Shown: positions 1-8,200 of the stretch, one piece after another
How positions within the stretch are numbered: position 1 is the stretch's first letter
Layout: every line of letters begins with the position of its first letter
Assembly (NCBI GenBank): GCA_022841705.1
Contig: JALHQZ010000001.1
Span: 868,001 to 932,000, forward strand
DNA length: 64,000 nucleotides
Origin: Pirellulales bacterium
GTDB lineage: Bacteria > Planctomycetota > Planctomycetia > Pirellulales > Lacipirellulaceae
Direction: 5' to 3'
Translations under genes and position numbers: made by a program
The notes under the pieces: generated by a model
The model's database searches: none
The model's input: only the letters and a program-made list of their open reading frames with translations
Told to the model about the DNA's origin: nothing

Positions 1-654
1 ATTGCGATGGTGATCGATCTCATGCGCGAAATTGGTTGCCGCACGCATATCGTTCATTTGGCGGATGCCGACTCATTGCCAATGATCATTGCCGCAAAGA
101 GTGAAGGATGTCCATTAACCGTTGAAACGTGTTCGCACTATCTCACCCTCAGCGCCGAGGAAATCGCCGATGGCGCCACGCAATTCAAGTGTGCGCCGCC
201 GATTCGCACTGCATCGCATCGCGAGCGATTGTGGCGAGCGCTGGGCGACGGCGTCATCGACTTCATAGCAAGCGATCATTCCCCTTGTCCTCCGGCGCTG
301 AAGTCGCTTGACATGGGCCAATTCGACAAGGCCTGGGGCGGGATCTCCAGCGTGCAACTGTCCCTACCGCTGGTGTGGACCGGCGCCCGGCAGTACGGTT
401 TCGCGCTGGAGAAAGTCGCAAACTGGTTGTGTCATGGGCCCGCCAAGTTTCTTGGTATCGAAGCGGGCATTCGCGCCGGCGCTCCGGCAAATTTGGTGTC
501 CTTCGCGCCGGAGGAATCGTTTGTGGTCAGAGGTGCGGAGCTCTTGCATCGGCATCCGCTGACACCCTATGAACACCGCGAGTTGTACGGTGTAGTGAAG
601 CAAACCTGGGTTCACGGTCAAATGCCACGAGCGGGCGGAGGTCGCCTGTTATGA
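1..654 (+). CDS. allB: Allantoinase, C-terminal part (5' end outside window)
   Basis: Allantoinase opens the allantoin ring to allantoate in ureide degradation, in the cytosol. The visible 217 residues match the C-terminal half of the dihydroorotase-like amidohydrolase barrel. They include a metal-ligand THIVHL strand, the VETCSHYLT segment, FKCAPPIR, the active-site aspartate in ASDHSP, and GGISSVQLSLPLVWT, which is characteristic of allantoinases rather than dihydroorotases. The reading frame is open from base 1, so the start and the HxH metal motif lie upstream. The next gene, uraD, overlaps the stop by four bases (ATGA), so the two are translationally coupled. Family assignment is firm; substrate is inferred from family and neighbours. 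Confidence 0.9.
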   Translation: MAMVIDLMREIGCRTHIVHLADADSLPMIIAAKSEGCPLTVETCSHYLTLSAEEIADGATQFKCAPPIRTASHRERLWRALGDGVIDFIASDHSPCPPALKSLDMGQFDKAWGGISSVQLSLPLVWTGARQYGFALEKVANWLCHGPAKFLGIEAGIRAGAPANLVSFAPEESFVVRGAELLHRHPLTPYEHRELYGVVKQTWVHGQMPRAGGGRLL

Positions 655-1178
655 GTTCAGCCATCGACAGATTGAACTCTATGCCAACCGAAGCGGCCTG
701 CGAAGCCTTTCGCGGCTGCTGCGGCGCTGAGCACTGGTTCGAGTTGATGGAAAACCATCGCCCGTTTGGGAATGTTGCGGAACTTCACGCGACGGCCGAC
801 AAGGTCTTTGACCAGCTTTCCTCGGCAGATTGGCTGGCCGCGTTTGCGTGTCATCCGCAGATTGGTGATCTCGATTCGCTGCGCATGAAGTTTGCCGGCA
901 ATCGCCAGTGGTCTCACGGCGAGCAACAGGGCATCAGCGCCGCCGATGAAGCGACGATTTCCGCGCTCGCCGCCGGAAATGCTGCTTATTTGGAGCGGTT
1001 TGGGTATATTTTTATCGTCTGTGCAAGCGGCAAGAGTGCAGCTGAGATGCTTGAACTGCTAACGGCCCGACTGCAGGATGATCCGCGAAGCGAACTCACC
1101 ATCGCCGCCGCTGAACAACGAAAGATCACGCACTTACGAATCGACAAACTCCTCGCCTCCCTCGCGGCTGTTTCCTAA
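651..1178 (+). CDS. uraD: 2-oxo-4-hydroxy-4-carboxy-5-ureidoimidazoline (OHCU) decarboxylase
   Basis: Catalyses the last step of uric acid breakdown, decarboxylating OHCU to S-allantoin. The 175 residues have the expected family length. The catalytic histidine is in HPQIGD (about residue 68), the conserved WSHGEQ follows (Glu about 91), and the C-terminal half has GYIFIVCASGKSAAEML and an E-x-x-IAAAEQRKITHLR helix, all hallmarks of OHCU decarboxylases. The start codon overlaps the allB stop and has a GGAGG 9 bases upstream, inside allB. UraH follows after 12 bases, so the two enzymes that take 5-hydroxyisourate to allantoin are adjacent and upstream of nothing but their own pathway. Confidence 0.93.
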   Translation: MSSAIDRLNSMPTEAACEAFRGCCGAEHWFELMENHRPFGNVAELHATADKVFDQLSSADWLAAFACHPQIGDLDSLRMKFAGNRQWSHGEQQGISAADEATISALAAGNAAYLERFGYIFIVCASGKSAAEMLELLTARLQDDPRSELTIAAAEQRKITHLRIDKLLASLAAVS

Positions 1179-1190
1179 CCCCTGTGCGAT

Positions 1191-1529
1191 ATGAGCAGTC
1201 TTTCTTCGCATGTGCTGGATACTTCAATTGGTCGCCCTGCGGCAGGCGTTGCGCTTGTGCTCGAGCAACGGCAAGGCGATTCGTTCGTCTCGCTTGCCAT
1301 AGCCAAGACGAACAGCGATGGCCGGGCGGCGAATTTTGTCGACCCGGGGGACTTCGTGCCGGGTGAGTATCGGCTGCGGTTTGCGACGGCGGAGTATCAT
1401 GCGAGTCGGGGGGAGCCGGCGTTCTTTCCGGAGGTGGTGATTCACTTTGTGGTGAATGAAGCGGATGCGCATTATCACATTCCGCTACTCTTGGCGCCGT
1501 ATGGGTATAGTACGTATCGGGGGAGTTGA
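1191..1529 (+). CDS. uraH: 5-hydroxyisourate hydrolase (transthyretin-like)
   Basis: Hydrolyses 5-hydroxyisourate, the uricase product, to OHCU, the substrate of the neighbouring UraD. The 112-residue protein carries both family signatures: the N-terminal LSSHVLDT with the active-site histidine at residue 7, and the C-terminal tetrapeptide YRGS, preceded by HYHIPLLLAPYGYST. This C-terminus distinguishes true HIU hydrolases from vertebrate transthyretin. No signal peptide is present, so it is cytosolic. It is the third gene of a tight allB-uraD-uraH operon. A palindrome (1530-1559) follows immediately and may end the transcript. Uricase itself is not in the window. Confidence 0.95.
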   Translation: MSSLSSHVLDTSIGRPAAGVALVLEQRQGDSFVSLAIAKTNSDGRAANFVDPGDFVPGEYRLRFATAEYHASRGEPAFFPEVVIHFVVNEADAHYHIPLLLAPYGYSTYRGS

Positions 1530-1559
1530 GGCGCCGAGTCGAATTGGGTCGACGGCGCC
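1530..1559. repeat. GC-rich palindrome after uraH
   Basis: Six-base arms GGCGCC at 1530-1535 and 1554-1559 enclose a second, inner pair built on GTCGA and TCGAC. There is no T-run, so it is not a textbook Rho-independent terminator. Its place between uraH and the next gene fits an attenuating or 3'-end-stabilising hairpin. Confidence 0.45.
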
Positions 1560-1620
1560 ATGCGCTCCGCTGGCGCGTCGCGGCTAACGGTTGACTTGCT
1601 TTGTGATGGGAAATATTCAC

Positions 1621-2997
1621 ATGCTGTGTATTAAGAATGGTCGCATCATTACGGCGACGGATGATTATGTGGCGGATGTGCTGATCGAGGGCGAAACGAT
1701 CACCGCGATTGGAAAGAATCTCACCACGCCGGCTGGCGCCGAGGTGATCGATGCCGAAGGCAAGTACGTCATGCCGGGGTTTATTGATCCGCATGTGCAT
1801 ATTTACTTGCCGTTCATGGGGACGTATGCCAAGGATGACTACGACTCGGCGAGTCGCGCGGCGCTGGTTGGCGGGACGACCACGCTGATCGAAATGTGCT
1901 GCCCCAGTCGTGGTGAGGATCCGCTCAAAGCCTACCAACTGTGGAAGAGTAAAGCCGAAGGTTTATCGGCTTGCGACTTCACGTTTCACATGGGCGTTTC
2001 GCGGTTCGATGCCGACACGTCCGCCAAACTGCGGGAAATTGTGGCCGACGGCATCGCGAGTTTCAAAGTCTTTCTCGCCTATAAGAATTTCTTCGGCGTG
2101 AATGATGCGGAGCTATTTGAGACGCTCAAGTTGGCGAAAGAACTGGGCGTGATCGTCACGGCGCACTGTGAGAATGAAACGCTCGTCGCTGAACTCCAAC
2201 AACAACTGCTGGCCGCCGGCAAGGTTGGTCCCGAGTGGCATGAACCTTCTCGCCCACGGCAAGTGGAAGCGGAAGGGGTTCAGCATTTGATGACTTTTGC
2301 CGAGCTAACCGGCACCGCGGTGTATATTGTTCACACAAGTTGCCATGCCGCCGTCAAGGCAGCGCTTGCCGCGCGGCAGCGTGGCGTGCGGGTGTGGATT
2401 GAAACGGTGATTCCGTATCTGGTCTTGGACGACACCTACGCGCAAAGACCGGACTTCGAAGGCGCCAAGTTCGTGATGTCGCCGCCGATCCGTGCAGCGG
2501 AAGAGCAGCCGCACTTGTGGAACGCCCTGCGAACGCGGGATATCAGCACGGTGGCGACCGATCACGCACCTTTCGATTTCCACGGCCAGAAGGAAATGGG
2601 CCGCGGTGATTTTACGAAGATACCGAACGGCATTCCCACGGTCGAAGATCGCGTGAATCTCCTGTACACCCACGGTGTGGCGACGGGCAAGATTGATCTC
2701 AACACGTTTGTCGATGCCGCGAGTACGCAAGCCGCCAAGTTGTTTGGCTTGTTTCCACGCAAGGGGACGATTGCGGTTGGCTCCGATGCCGACATTGTGG
2801 TCTACGACCCCAATTATCGCGGCGTCCTCTCTGCCGCCACTCACAGCATGGCGACCGACTATAGCGCGTTTGAAGGCTGGCCGATTATCGGCCGACCCGA
2901 CGTGGTGACCGTGCGCGGCAAAGTGCAGGTGCGTAGCGGGAAGTTCGTTGGCGCGCTCGGCCACGGACAATTCTTACGCCGTCAAGCAAGCCACTAA
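1621..2997 (+). CDS. hydA: Dihydropyrimidinase / D-hydantoinase family hydrolase
   Basis: Opens the ring of dihydrouracil or dihydrothymine to the N-carbamoyl beta-amino acid in reductive pyrimidine catabolism. The 458 residues show the complete binuclear zinc site: HVH (58, 60), the lysine expected to be carboxylated in SFKVFLAYK (149), His in TAHCENE (182), His in VHTSCH, and Asp in TDHAPF. I chose the ATG at 1621 because the family begins with LxIKNGRI and GGGA lies 9 bases upstream; ATG 1606 or TTG 1591 in the same frame are alternatives. The stop overlaps that of the convergent mmsA. Hydantoinase activity on other cyclic amides cannot be excluded. Confidence 0.9.
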   Translation: MLCIKNGRIITATDDYVADVLIEGETITAIGKNLTTPAGAEVIDAEGKYVMPGFIDPHVHIYLPFMGTYAKDDYDSASRAALVGGTTTLIEMCCPSRGEDPLKAYQLWKSKAEGLSACDFTFHMGVSRFDADTSAKLREIVADGIASFKVFLAYKNFFGVNDAELFETLKLAKELGVIVTAHCENETLVAELQQQLLAAGKVGPEWHEPSRPRQVEAEGVQHLMTFAELTGTAVYIVHTSCHAAVKAALAARQRGVRVWIETVIPYLVLDDTYAQRPDFEGAKFVMSPPIRAAEEQPHLWNALRTRDISTVATDHAPFDFHGQKEMGRGDFTKIPNGIPTVEDRVNLLYTHGVATGKIDLNTFVDAASTQAAKLFGLFPRKGTIAVGSDADIVVYDPNYRGVLSAATHSMATDYSAFEGWPIIGRPDVVTVRGKVQVRSGKFVGALGHGQFLRRQASH

Positions 2998-4517
2998 CGG
3001 CGTCCGCGCCAGACAGGGTCAACGTGGGAATCGTCCGCTTTCGGCCAGCGGGTGAGGGTGGTTTTTTGGCGGGTGTAGAACGCGATCCCCTCTTTACCTT
3101 GCACGTGCAAGTCGCCGAAGAACGAGCGGTTCCAGCCCGTGAAGGGGAACCACGCCATCGGGGCCGGCACGCCGACGTTGATACCGATCATCCCCGCGTT
3201 GAAGCGGCGCTTGAATTCCCGAGCGGCGTAACCACTGCGGGTGAAGATGGCGGCGCCGTTGCCGTACTCGCACTGTTCGCCAAGGGCGAGGGCCGACTCC
3301 AAATCGTCGACGCGCACCACGGAAAGAACGGGTCCAAAGATTTCCTCTTTCGCCACGCGCATGGTGGGAGCAACGCGATCGACAATGCTAGGGCCGATGA
3401 GGAACTTGTCGTTGGGAAACTCCTTGCGGCCATCGAGCGGCACCTCGGCGCCTTCGCTCTTAGCTATGTCGAGGTAGCTCGCCACACGCTCGCGATGCTC
3501 GGCGCGGATGACGGGGCCCATGTCAATTTCCGGCGCATTGTCCGAAGCGCCCACCTTCAGCTTGCCGGCGTAGCGCACCAGTTCATCCACGACGTTGTCG
3601 CCCGCGGAGCCAATCGTCACGGCGATGCTCCCCGCCATGCAGCGCTGGCCGGCGCAACCGTAAGCCGAAGCCGCGAGGGCTTTGACGGTTTGATCGATGT
3701 CGGCATCGGGCATCACGATGAGATGGTTCTTAGCGCCGCCGGCCGACTGCACGCGTTTGCCGTTTGCCGCGCCAGTAGTGTAGATGTACTTGGCGACGGG
3801 CGTGGAGCCCACGAAAGAAATCGCCGCCACCTGAGGATGGGCCAGTAGGGCATCAACGCACGCGCGGCCGCCATGCACGATGTTGAACACGCCGTCCGGC
3901 AGGCCCGCTTCTTCCAAGAGCTCGCCCATGCGCACTGCGGAGAGCGGCACCTTTTCCGACGGCTTCAAGATAAATGTGTTGCCGCACACCAGCGCCACGG
4001 GGAACATCCACAGCGGCACCATCGCGGGGAAGTTGTACGGCGTGATGCCGACGCACACCCCCACCGGATGCCGCACGGTTTCGGCATCGACATCGCCGGC
4101 GATATTCGGCAGGTTGTCCCCCATGATGAGACTGGGGATGCCGCAGGCGAACTCGACCATCTCGATCCCGCGCTGCAGTTCGGCCCGCGCTTCGGCGAGC
4201 GTCTTGCCGTGCTCGCGCGTGACGAGGCCTGCGAGCTCGTCGAAATGCTTGTCGAGGAGGGCGCGGTATTTGAACATCACGCGTGCCCGCTCCACGACCG
4301 GCGTGTGGTCCCACGCGGCGAGCGACTTGGCGGCGGCGGCAACGGCGGACTCCACTTCAGCGGCGGCGCCCAGTGGCGTGCGGGCGATTGCCGCGCCGGT
4401 GGAGGGGTTGTAAACGGTTTCGTAACTGTCGGTGGCGGGCCGAACCCATTCCCCGCCAATCAGCATGGGGACGGTTTCCAGGGCGGCGGCGGGCGGAGCG
4501 AGCGTGGCGGCGGACAT
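2994..4517 (-). CDS. mmsA: CoA-acylating methylmalonate-semialdehyde dehydrogenase
   Basis: Oxidises methylmalonate or malonate semialdehyde with NAD and CoA to propionyl- or acetyl-CoA, the end step of valine and thymine/uracil degradation. The 507-residue ALDH fold has ITPYNFP (oxyanion Asn about 162), the Rossmann FVGSTPVA segment, and the nucleophile in YGCAGQRCMA (Cys about 293). The usual ALDH general-base glutamate is replaced in QSAGGAKNH, as is typical of the CoA-dependent MMSDH subfamily. It faces the dihydropyrimidinase gene head-on and the two stop codons share two bases. This pairing suggests a pyrimidine catabolic locus, although valine breakdown is equally possible. Confidence 0.93.
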   Translation of the reverse strand: MSAATLAPPAAALETVPMLIGGEWVRPATDSYETVYNPSTGAAIARTPLGAAAEVESAVAAAAKSLAAWDHTPVVERARVMFKYRALLDKHFDELAGLVTREHGKTLAEARAELQRGIEMVEFACGIPSLIMGDNLPNIAGDVDAETVRHPVGVCVGITPYNFPAMVPLWMFPVALVCGNTFILKPSEKVPLSAVRMGELLEEAGLPDGVFNIVHGGRACVDALLAHPQVAAISFVGSTPVAKYIYTTGAANGKRVQSAGGAKNHLIVMPDADIDQTVKALAASAYGCAGQRCMAGSIAVTIGSAGDNVVDELVRYAGKLKVGASDNAPEIDMGPVIRAEHRERVASYLDIAKSEGAEVPLDGRKEFPNDKFLIGPSIVDRVAPTMRVAKEEIFGPVLSVVRVDDLESALALGEQCEYGNGAAIFTRSGYAAREFKRRFNAGMIGINVGVPAPMAWFPFTGWNRSFFGDLHVQGKEGIAFYTRQKTTLTRWPKADDSHVDPVWRGRR

Positions 4518-4771
4518 GAAATGCCTCGGCGAACTAGCGGGTCAGGGGCAGGGGGGGAACCACCAAGATACCCCGATTTCCACCTGGTCGCCAACCGTAC
4601 GCCGTTAAACGGTAAACAGAATCAGCTTTGATCGGGGGTAGGGCGGCGACTTTGAGCGGTGCAAACGCGTGTCGGATTTGTAATGTAATCCGGCTCGATG
4701 CACCTGGACGATTTTGTTATGAAGCTCACCCATCACTGCTGCTGTCATGGGTTCGCCGAAGGAGGGTTGCA

Positions 4772-5512
4772 ATGCGGATTACGGCTGAAATTGAACGTCA
4801 AGGCGCGTGGTTATTCCGGTGGCGTAGTTTTTTGCCGTTGGCCGTACTCGCGTTGTTCGCAGTTGATTTTTCCCAGTTGAAGGCGCCGTTCGCCAGCACG
4901 GCCTTTCACGAAGGGTGGGAATTCGTCTGCTTGGTGATTTCCGTAATTGGTCTGCTGACGCGCTGCTTGGTGGCTGGTTTTGTGCCGGGAGGAACTTCGG
5001 GGCGGAACACCAAGGATCAATGCGCGGAGTCGCTCAACACGCGCGGCATCTACAGTCTGGTGCGGCACCCGCTGTACTTGGGGAATTATCTGATTGGCCT
5101 AGGCGTGACGATGATCTCGCTGAGCTGGTGGATGCCGACGATTTACACGCTCGGCTTCTGGTTGTACTACGAACGGATCATGGCGGCGGAAGAAAAGTTT
5201 CTCGCCGGCAAGTTTGGCGACGCCTTTACTAAATGGGCCAACAGCACGCCCGCCTTCTTCCCGCGGTCGTTCCGTTGGCGGGCGCCGGAACTTGAGTTTT
5301 CACTCCGCACTATGCTGCGGCGCGAATACACTGGCCTCGCGCTGGTGGTCCTACTCCACGCCAGCTACGAACAGATCGAACACGCGGTGACCGAGCATGT
5401 CTTTGTGTTCGAACCAAACTGGTTTGTACTACTGGTGACCTCGCTGGTGGCGTACTTCACGCTGCGGGGGCTGAAGAAACACACGACGCTCCTGTTGGTG
5501 GAGGGGCGCTGA
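4772..5512 (+). CDS. Isoprenylcysteine carboxyl methyltransferase-like membrane protein
   Basis: A 246-residue polytopic membrane protein of the ICMT/phospholipid methyltransferase-like family. The diagnostic SAM-site segment RGIYSLVRHPLYLGNYL lies around residue 90, and EEKFLAGKFGDAFTKW follows the next membrane segment. About five hydrophobic helices are visible, beginning with FLPLAVLALFAVDF. The start is fixed by GGAGGG at 4761-4766 followed five bases later by ATG; an in-frame extension back to 4628 has no comparable signal. The methyl acceptor is unknown: bacterial members act on lipids or small molecules rather than prenylated proteins. A C-terminal extension of about 80 residues with a last hydrophobic segment goes beyond the core domain. 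Confidence 0.75.
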   Translation: MRITAEIERQGAWLFRWRSFLPLAVLALFAVDFSQLKAPFASTAFHEGWEFVCLVISVIGLLTRCLVAGFVPGGTSGRNTKDQCAESLNTRGIYSLVRHPLYLGNYLIGLGVTMISLSWWMPTIYTLGFWLYYERIMAAEEKFLAGKFGDAFTKWANSTPAFFPRSFRWRAPELEFSLRTMLRREYTGLALVVLLHASYEQIEHAVTEHVFVFEPNWFVLLVTSLVAYFTLRGLKKHTTLLLVEGR

Positions 5513-5536
5513 GTCGCGAGCGAGACGCTCGACTGA

Positions 5537-7126
5537 CTACTCGAACGGGTTGTCGACCGCTTCGCGGGCGCTGCTCACGAGCGCTTGATCGGCGTCGGAC
5601 AATTTGTTGATGGCGAGTTTAATCTCCCGTCCGGCGTCGGTCACCAGCACCACTTCCGTCGCGGTTTTGCGAACAAACCGGGCTTCGACTTTATGCTGGC
5701 CGGACTTGTCAGTCCAGGTGCGGAGCGTCTTCGCAAGGTCGGCCGTGGTCGTGGTCGACGCGGAACCAAGTTCTTTCAGAATGCTCGACATGATGATGAT
5801 GTTTCTGCGGGGAGCACTGCAATCAAATCCCTCCCCCAAACCGTCGAAACTAATATTGACTGTCCCGTCGTCGTTCACGCTGATGACTTCGGCATCATCA
5901 AAATCAAAAACCCGGCAAGCCTTGACGGGAGTTCCTTCCGTTAGGACGACTCCCTCGGGAATGATTTCATAACCGCGAGGAATCTCATCTTGGATTTCGC
6001 ATTCGCTGAAATCTTTGGCGGGCGCTTTCGCGAGGCCCGGCTTAACGGGGACATTCAGATTACGTCGATTGAAGAACTTATAGTCCTTCGACTTTTTCGC
6101 CCGTTCGAGTCCGGCCGCATACTTCTGGGCAGATTGGGGGAGCGACAACTCGGCCAATGTTTGCTCTAAGATCGCAAACTTTTCACGGGCTTCGGTGCGG
6201 AGCCACCCTGGCTTAGTCAGCAGAACCTGAATTTCCTCATCATCGGCTCCCATCACCAAACATTCGGCGAACTCTTTGCCTTGTTCCAAGAAGAGAGGCG
6301 TGCCCACCAGCAATTTGACATCGCTGCTGAGCGGCACGGCGCCGGGAGGCAAAGCGACGTCTCCCTCGTCCAACACCCGGACGTTTGCTTGGAACTTGCT
6401 AGGGTTTTCACTTGCGTCGGCGAGGACATCCGGATGGACCGCTTGCCATTTGTTGGTGTCAACGCGGACGATCTCGTCGTCGCTCTTAAACGATACCTGC
6501 CACAATTTCCCCGAGCTATGGACGCGAACCACTTCGGCATCTTCCCACTGTCCGCCGCGGCCAATCTTGACAGGCATGCCCTCTTTCAAGGGCGTGCGAC
6601 GAGTGATCGTAACGTAACCCTCTGGCAACGAATCGGGCGGGTTACTCGCTTTCTGAAACAAGCCGTAAGCGGCTTGCTCTTCGGCATTGAGCCCGCGCAC
6701 AGGGGCTGAAACGCCGGGATTGCCCAGTTGCAGCGGGTTGGAAACCAAACAGTAGCCAAAGCTCTTGCCGGCCCAGTTGGCCCGAACCACGAAATACACT
6801 TCTAACTCGAAGGTGTTCCCCCCGCCCGGAAAGGTCCACTCCAAACGCACAGTTCCCGAGGGACGCCCCGTCACGATGACCGTGTGCGCTTGAAACTCCT
6901 CTCCATCTTTGCCTTGCCCCAAGACTTCCACGTGACCCACGCCGGGCTTGGTGCGGGTGTAGTCGAACACCATTTGGGCGCGGCCCCCGAGCCCTTCTTC
7001 CACGCGAAAATTGCTGAGCTGGTACGTGGGCAACTCCGCGGGCGGAGCGAGAAACTCAAGTCCCACGGCCAGCTTCGTCCCGACCAAAATTGCAACTGCC
7101 AAGCTCGACCAGCAGAAACGAATCAT
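5537..7126 (-). CDS. Exported protein with C-terminal SHD1 domain
   Basis: A 529-residue protein of unknown role. Residues 1-23 form a signal peptide or anchor (MIRFCWSSLAVAILVGTKLA). Two similar modules around residues 160-210 and 390-440 share an EGTPVK/EGMPVK...AEVVRV-type pattern, resembling small SH3/Tudor-like barrels. The last 65 residues (RTWTDKSGQHKVEARFV...KLSDADQALV) match the SLA1 homology 1 (SHD1) domain that is abundant in planctomycete secreted proteins. The next gene downstream on the same strand lies 65 bases further upstream in the genome and also carries an SHD1 domain, so the two may act together at the cell surface. No enzymatic residues were recognised. Confidence 0.7.
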   Translation of the reverse strand: MIRFCWSSLAVAILVGTKLAVGLEFLAPPAELPTYQLSNFRVEEGLGGRAQMVFDYTRTKPGVGHVEVLGQGKDGEEFQAHTVIVTGRPSGTVRLEWTFPGGGNTFELEVYFVVRANWAGKSFGYCLVSNPLQLGNPGVSAPVRGLNAEEQAAYGLFQKASNPPDSLPEGYVTITRRTPLKEGMPVKIGRGGQWEDAEVVRVHSSGKLWQVSFKSDDEIVRVDTNKWQAVHPDVLADASENPSKFQANVRVLDEGDVALPPGAVPLSSDVKLLVGTPLFLEQGKEFAECLVMGADDEEIQVLLTKPGWLRTEAREKFAILEQTLAELSLPQSAQKYAAGLERAKKSKDYKFFNRRNLNVPVKPGLAKAPAKDFSECEIQDEIPRGYEIIPEGVVLTEGTPVKACRVFDFDDAEVISVNDDGTVNISFDGLGEGFDCSAPRRNIIIMSSILKELGSASTTTTADLAKTLRTWTDKSGQHKVEARFVRKTATEVVLVTDAGREIKLAINKLSDADQALVSSAREAVDNPFE

Positions 7127-7191
7127 CTTGATTCTCTCAACAGACGGTGGAGATAAACGGGCGCTCGATTAACGAGGGTTCCGAAAACTTG

Positions 7192-8115
7192 CTACCGATT
7201 CAGCCGCCGCACTGGGCCGGCGACATAGCCCGGATTGTTGGCGAGTGCATTGAGTGTGGCTGTGCGGCTGTCGCGGCCCTCGGCCATGACGAACAGTGGC
7301 GGGGCGTTCATGCCATTTCCGGGGTAGAGTGTGACTTCCCAGAGACTCGTCACCCCGGCGACAACCGCCGTCAGGCCAAGTTGCATCTGGGCGATTTGAC
7401 GGGTGACCTCTCGATCTTGCTGTCGTGCGGCGGCCAGCGCTTGCAAGCGGAATGACGCTTCAGCGCGCTCGGCTTCATCGGCTTGGGCCTGCTTCCAATC
7501 GGCGAAGCTCGCTTCAAGCACAGTGCGATCGGCCTCGGCAAACAGAAAGAAGGGCACGGCATATTCGTCGCCATTGGCCAATTCAAAGAGCACGCCTTCG
7601 CAGCTAAAGGTTCGCGGCCGGGCTCGTAACGTGCGACTCCAAGCATCGAGTGCTTCCCGATCCTTGATGGGGGTATTCTCAAAATGTTCGACGACACGCA
7701 TCACGATGGTTTGGTACACCGGCGGCAAATTGTCGAAGACGCGGTCGTTCACCTTCAGTCGACCGCGACGGCGCTGGATGGTCACTTCTTTCTGCACGTA
7801 GTCGACGATCCGCCCTTCGACCTTTAGGCCGCTGATCGTGGTCCAGGTTTGCATGGCGCCCGTCATTTTTTCCATGCCGGCCTGCGCCTCTTTCGACTTG
7901 ATGTATTCTTGATCCTTCGCCGAGAGTTTGGCGATGTCGATCTGCACCAAGTGATGGTCTTCGCGCTGAAGCACCACGGAGTCGGAATCAAAGCCGATCA
8001 GCTCGGCATTGACGGTGTACATGCCGCTGGCGTCCGTCCAAGTCCGCGCGGGAAGCGGGGCGCCTGCGGAGCACAAACTCAAAAGCATCAAAGTCAGAAC
8101 GAGCGGAGATCGCAT
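7192..8115 (-). CDS. Exported protein with N-terminal SHD1 domain
   Basis: A 307-residue exported protein. A signal peptide (RSPLVLTLMLLSLCSAGAPL) leads directly into an SHD1 domain, RTWTDASGMYTVNAELIGF...DIAKLSAKDQEYI, at about residues 24-75. A helical section rich in Ala/Glu/Gln around residues 215-255 may be coiled coil. The ATG at 8115 is preferred because GGGAG stands six bases upstream; the frame remains open for another 88 codons without a methionine or a ribosome-binding site. It is divergent from aroA and may share its control region. Function is unknown; the domain is known from eukaryotic Sla1 and occurs widely in planctomycetes. Confidence 0.7.
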   Translation of the reverse strand: MRSPLVLTLMLLSLCSAGAPLPARTWTDASGMYTVNAELIGFDSDSVVLQREDHHLVQIDIAKLSAKDQEYIKSKEAQAGMEKMTGAMQTWTTISGLKVEGRIVDYVQKEVTIQRRRGRLKVNDRVFDNLPPVYQTIVMRVVEHFENTPIKDREALDAWSRTLRARPRTFSCEGVLFELANGDEYAVPFFLFAEADRTVLEASFADWKQAQADEAERAEASFRLQALAAARQQDREVTRQIAQMQLGLTAVVAGVTSLWEVTLYPGNGMNAPPLFVMAEGRDSRTATLNALANNPGYVAGPVRRLNR

Positions 8116-8164
8116 GGAACGCTCCCAAGGGAAAGCAGCGCTAACGGAAACCGATGAGAGATAA

Positions 8165-8170
8165 TATAAT
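8165..8170 (+). promoter_or_regulatory. Candidate -10 box for aroA
   Basis: A perfect TATAAT lies 31 bases before the chosen aroA ATG in the divergent region between the SHD1 gene and aroA. No convincing -35 hexamer is seen at the usual distance (8142-8148 region reads roughly TAACGG), so this is a weak prediction. Confidence 0.35.
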
Positions 8171-8200
8171 TCAACCCCTGCCAAGTTGCATCCCAAGCTT

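Noticed and set aside
3024..3848. Plus-strand ORF of 274 codons
   Set aside because: It is antisense to mmsA, which shows complete ALDH motifs.
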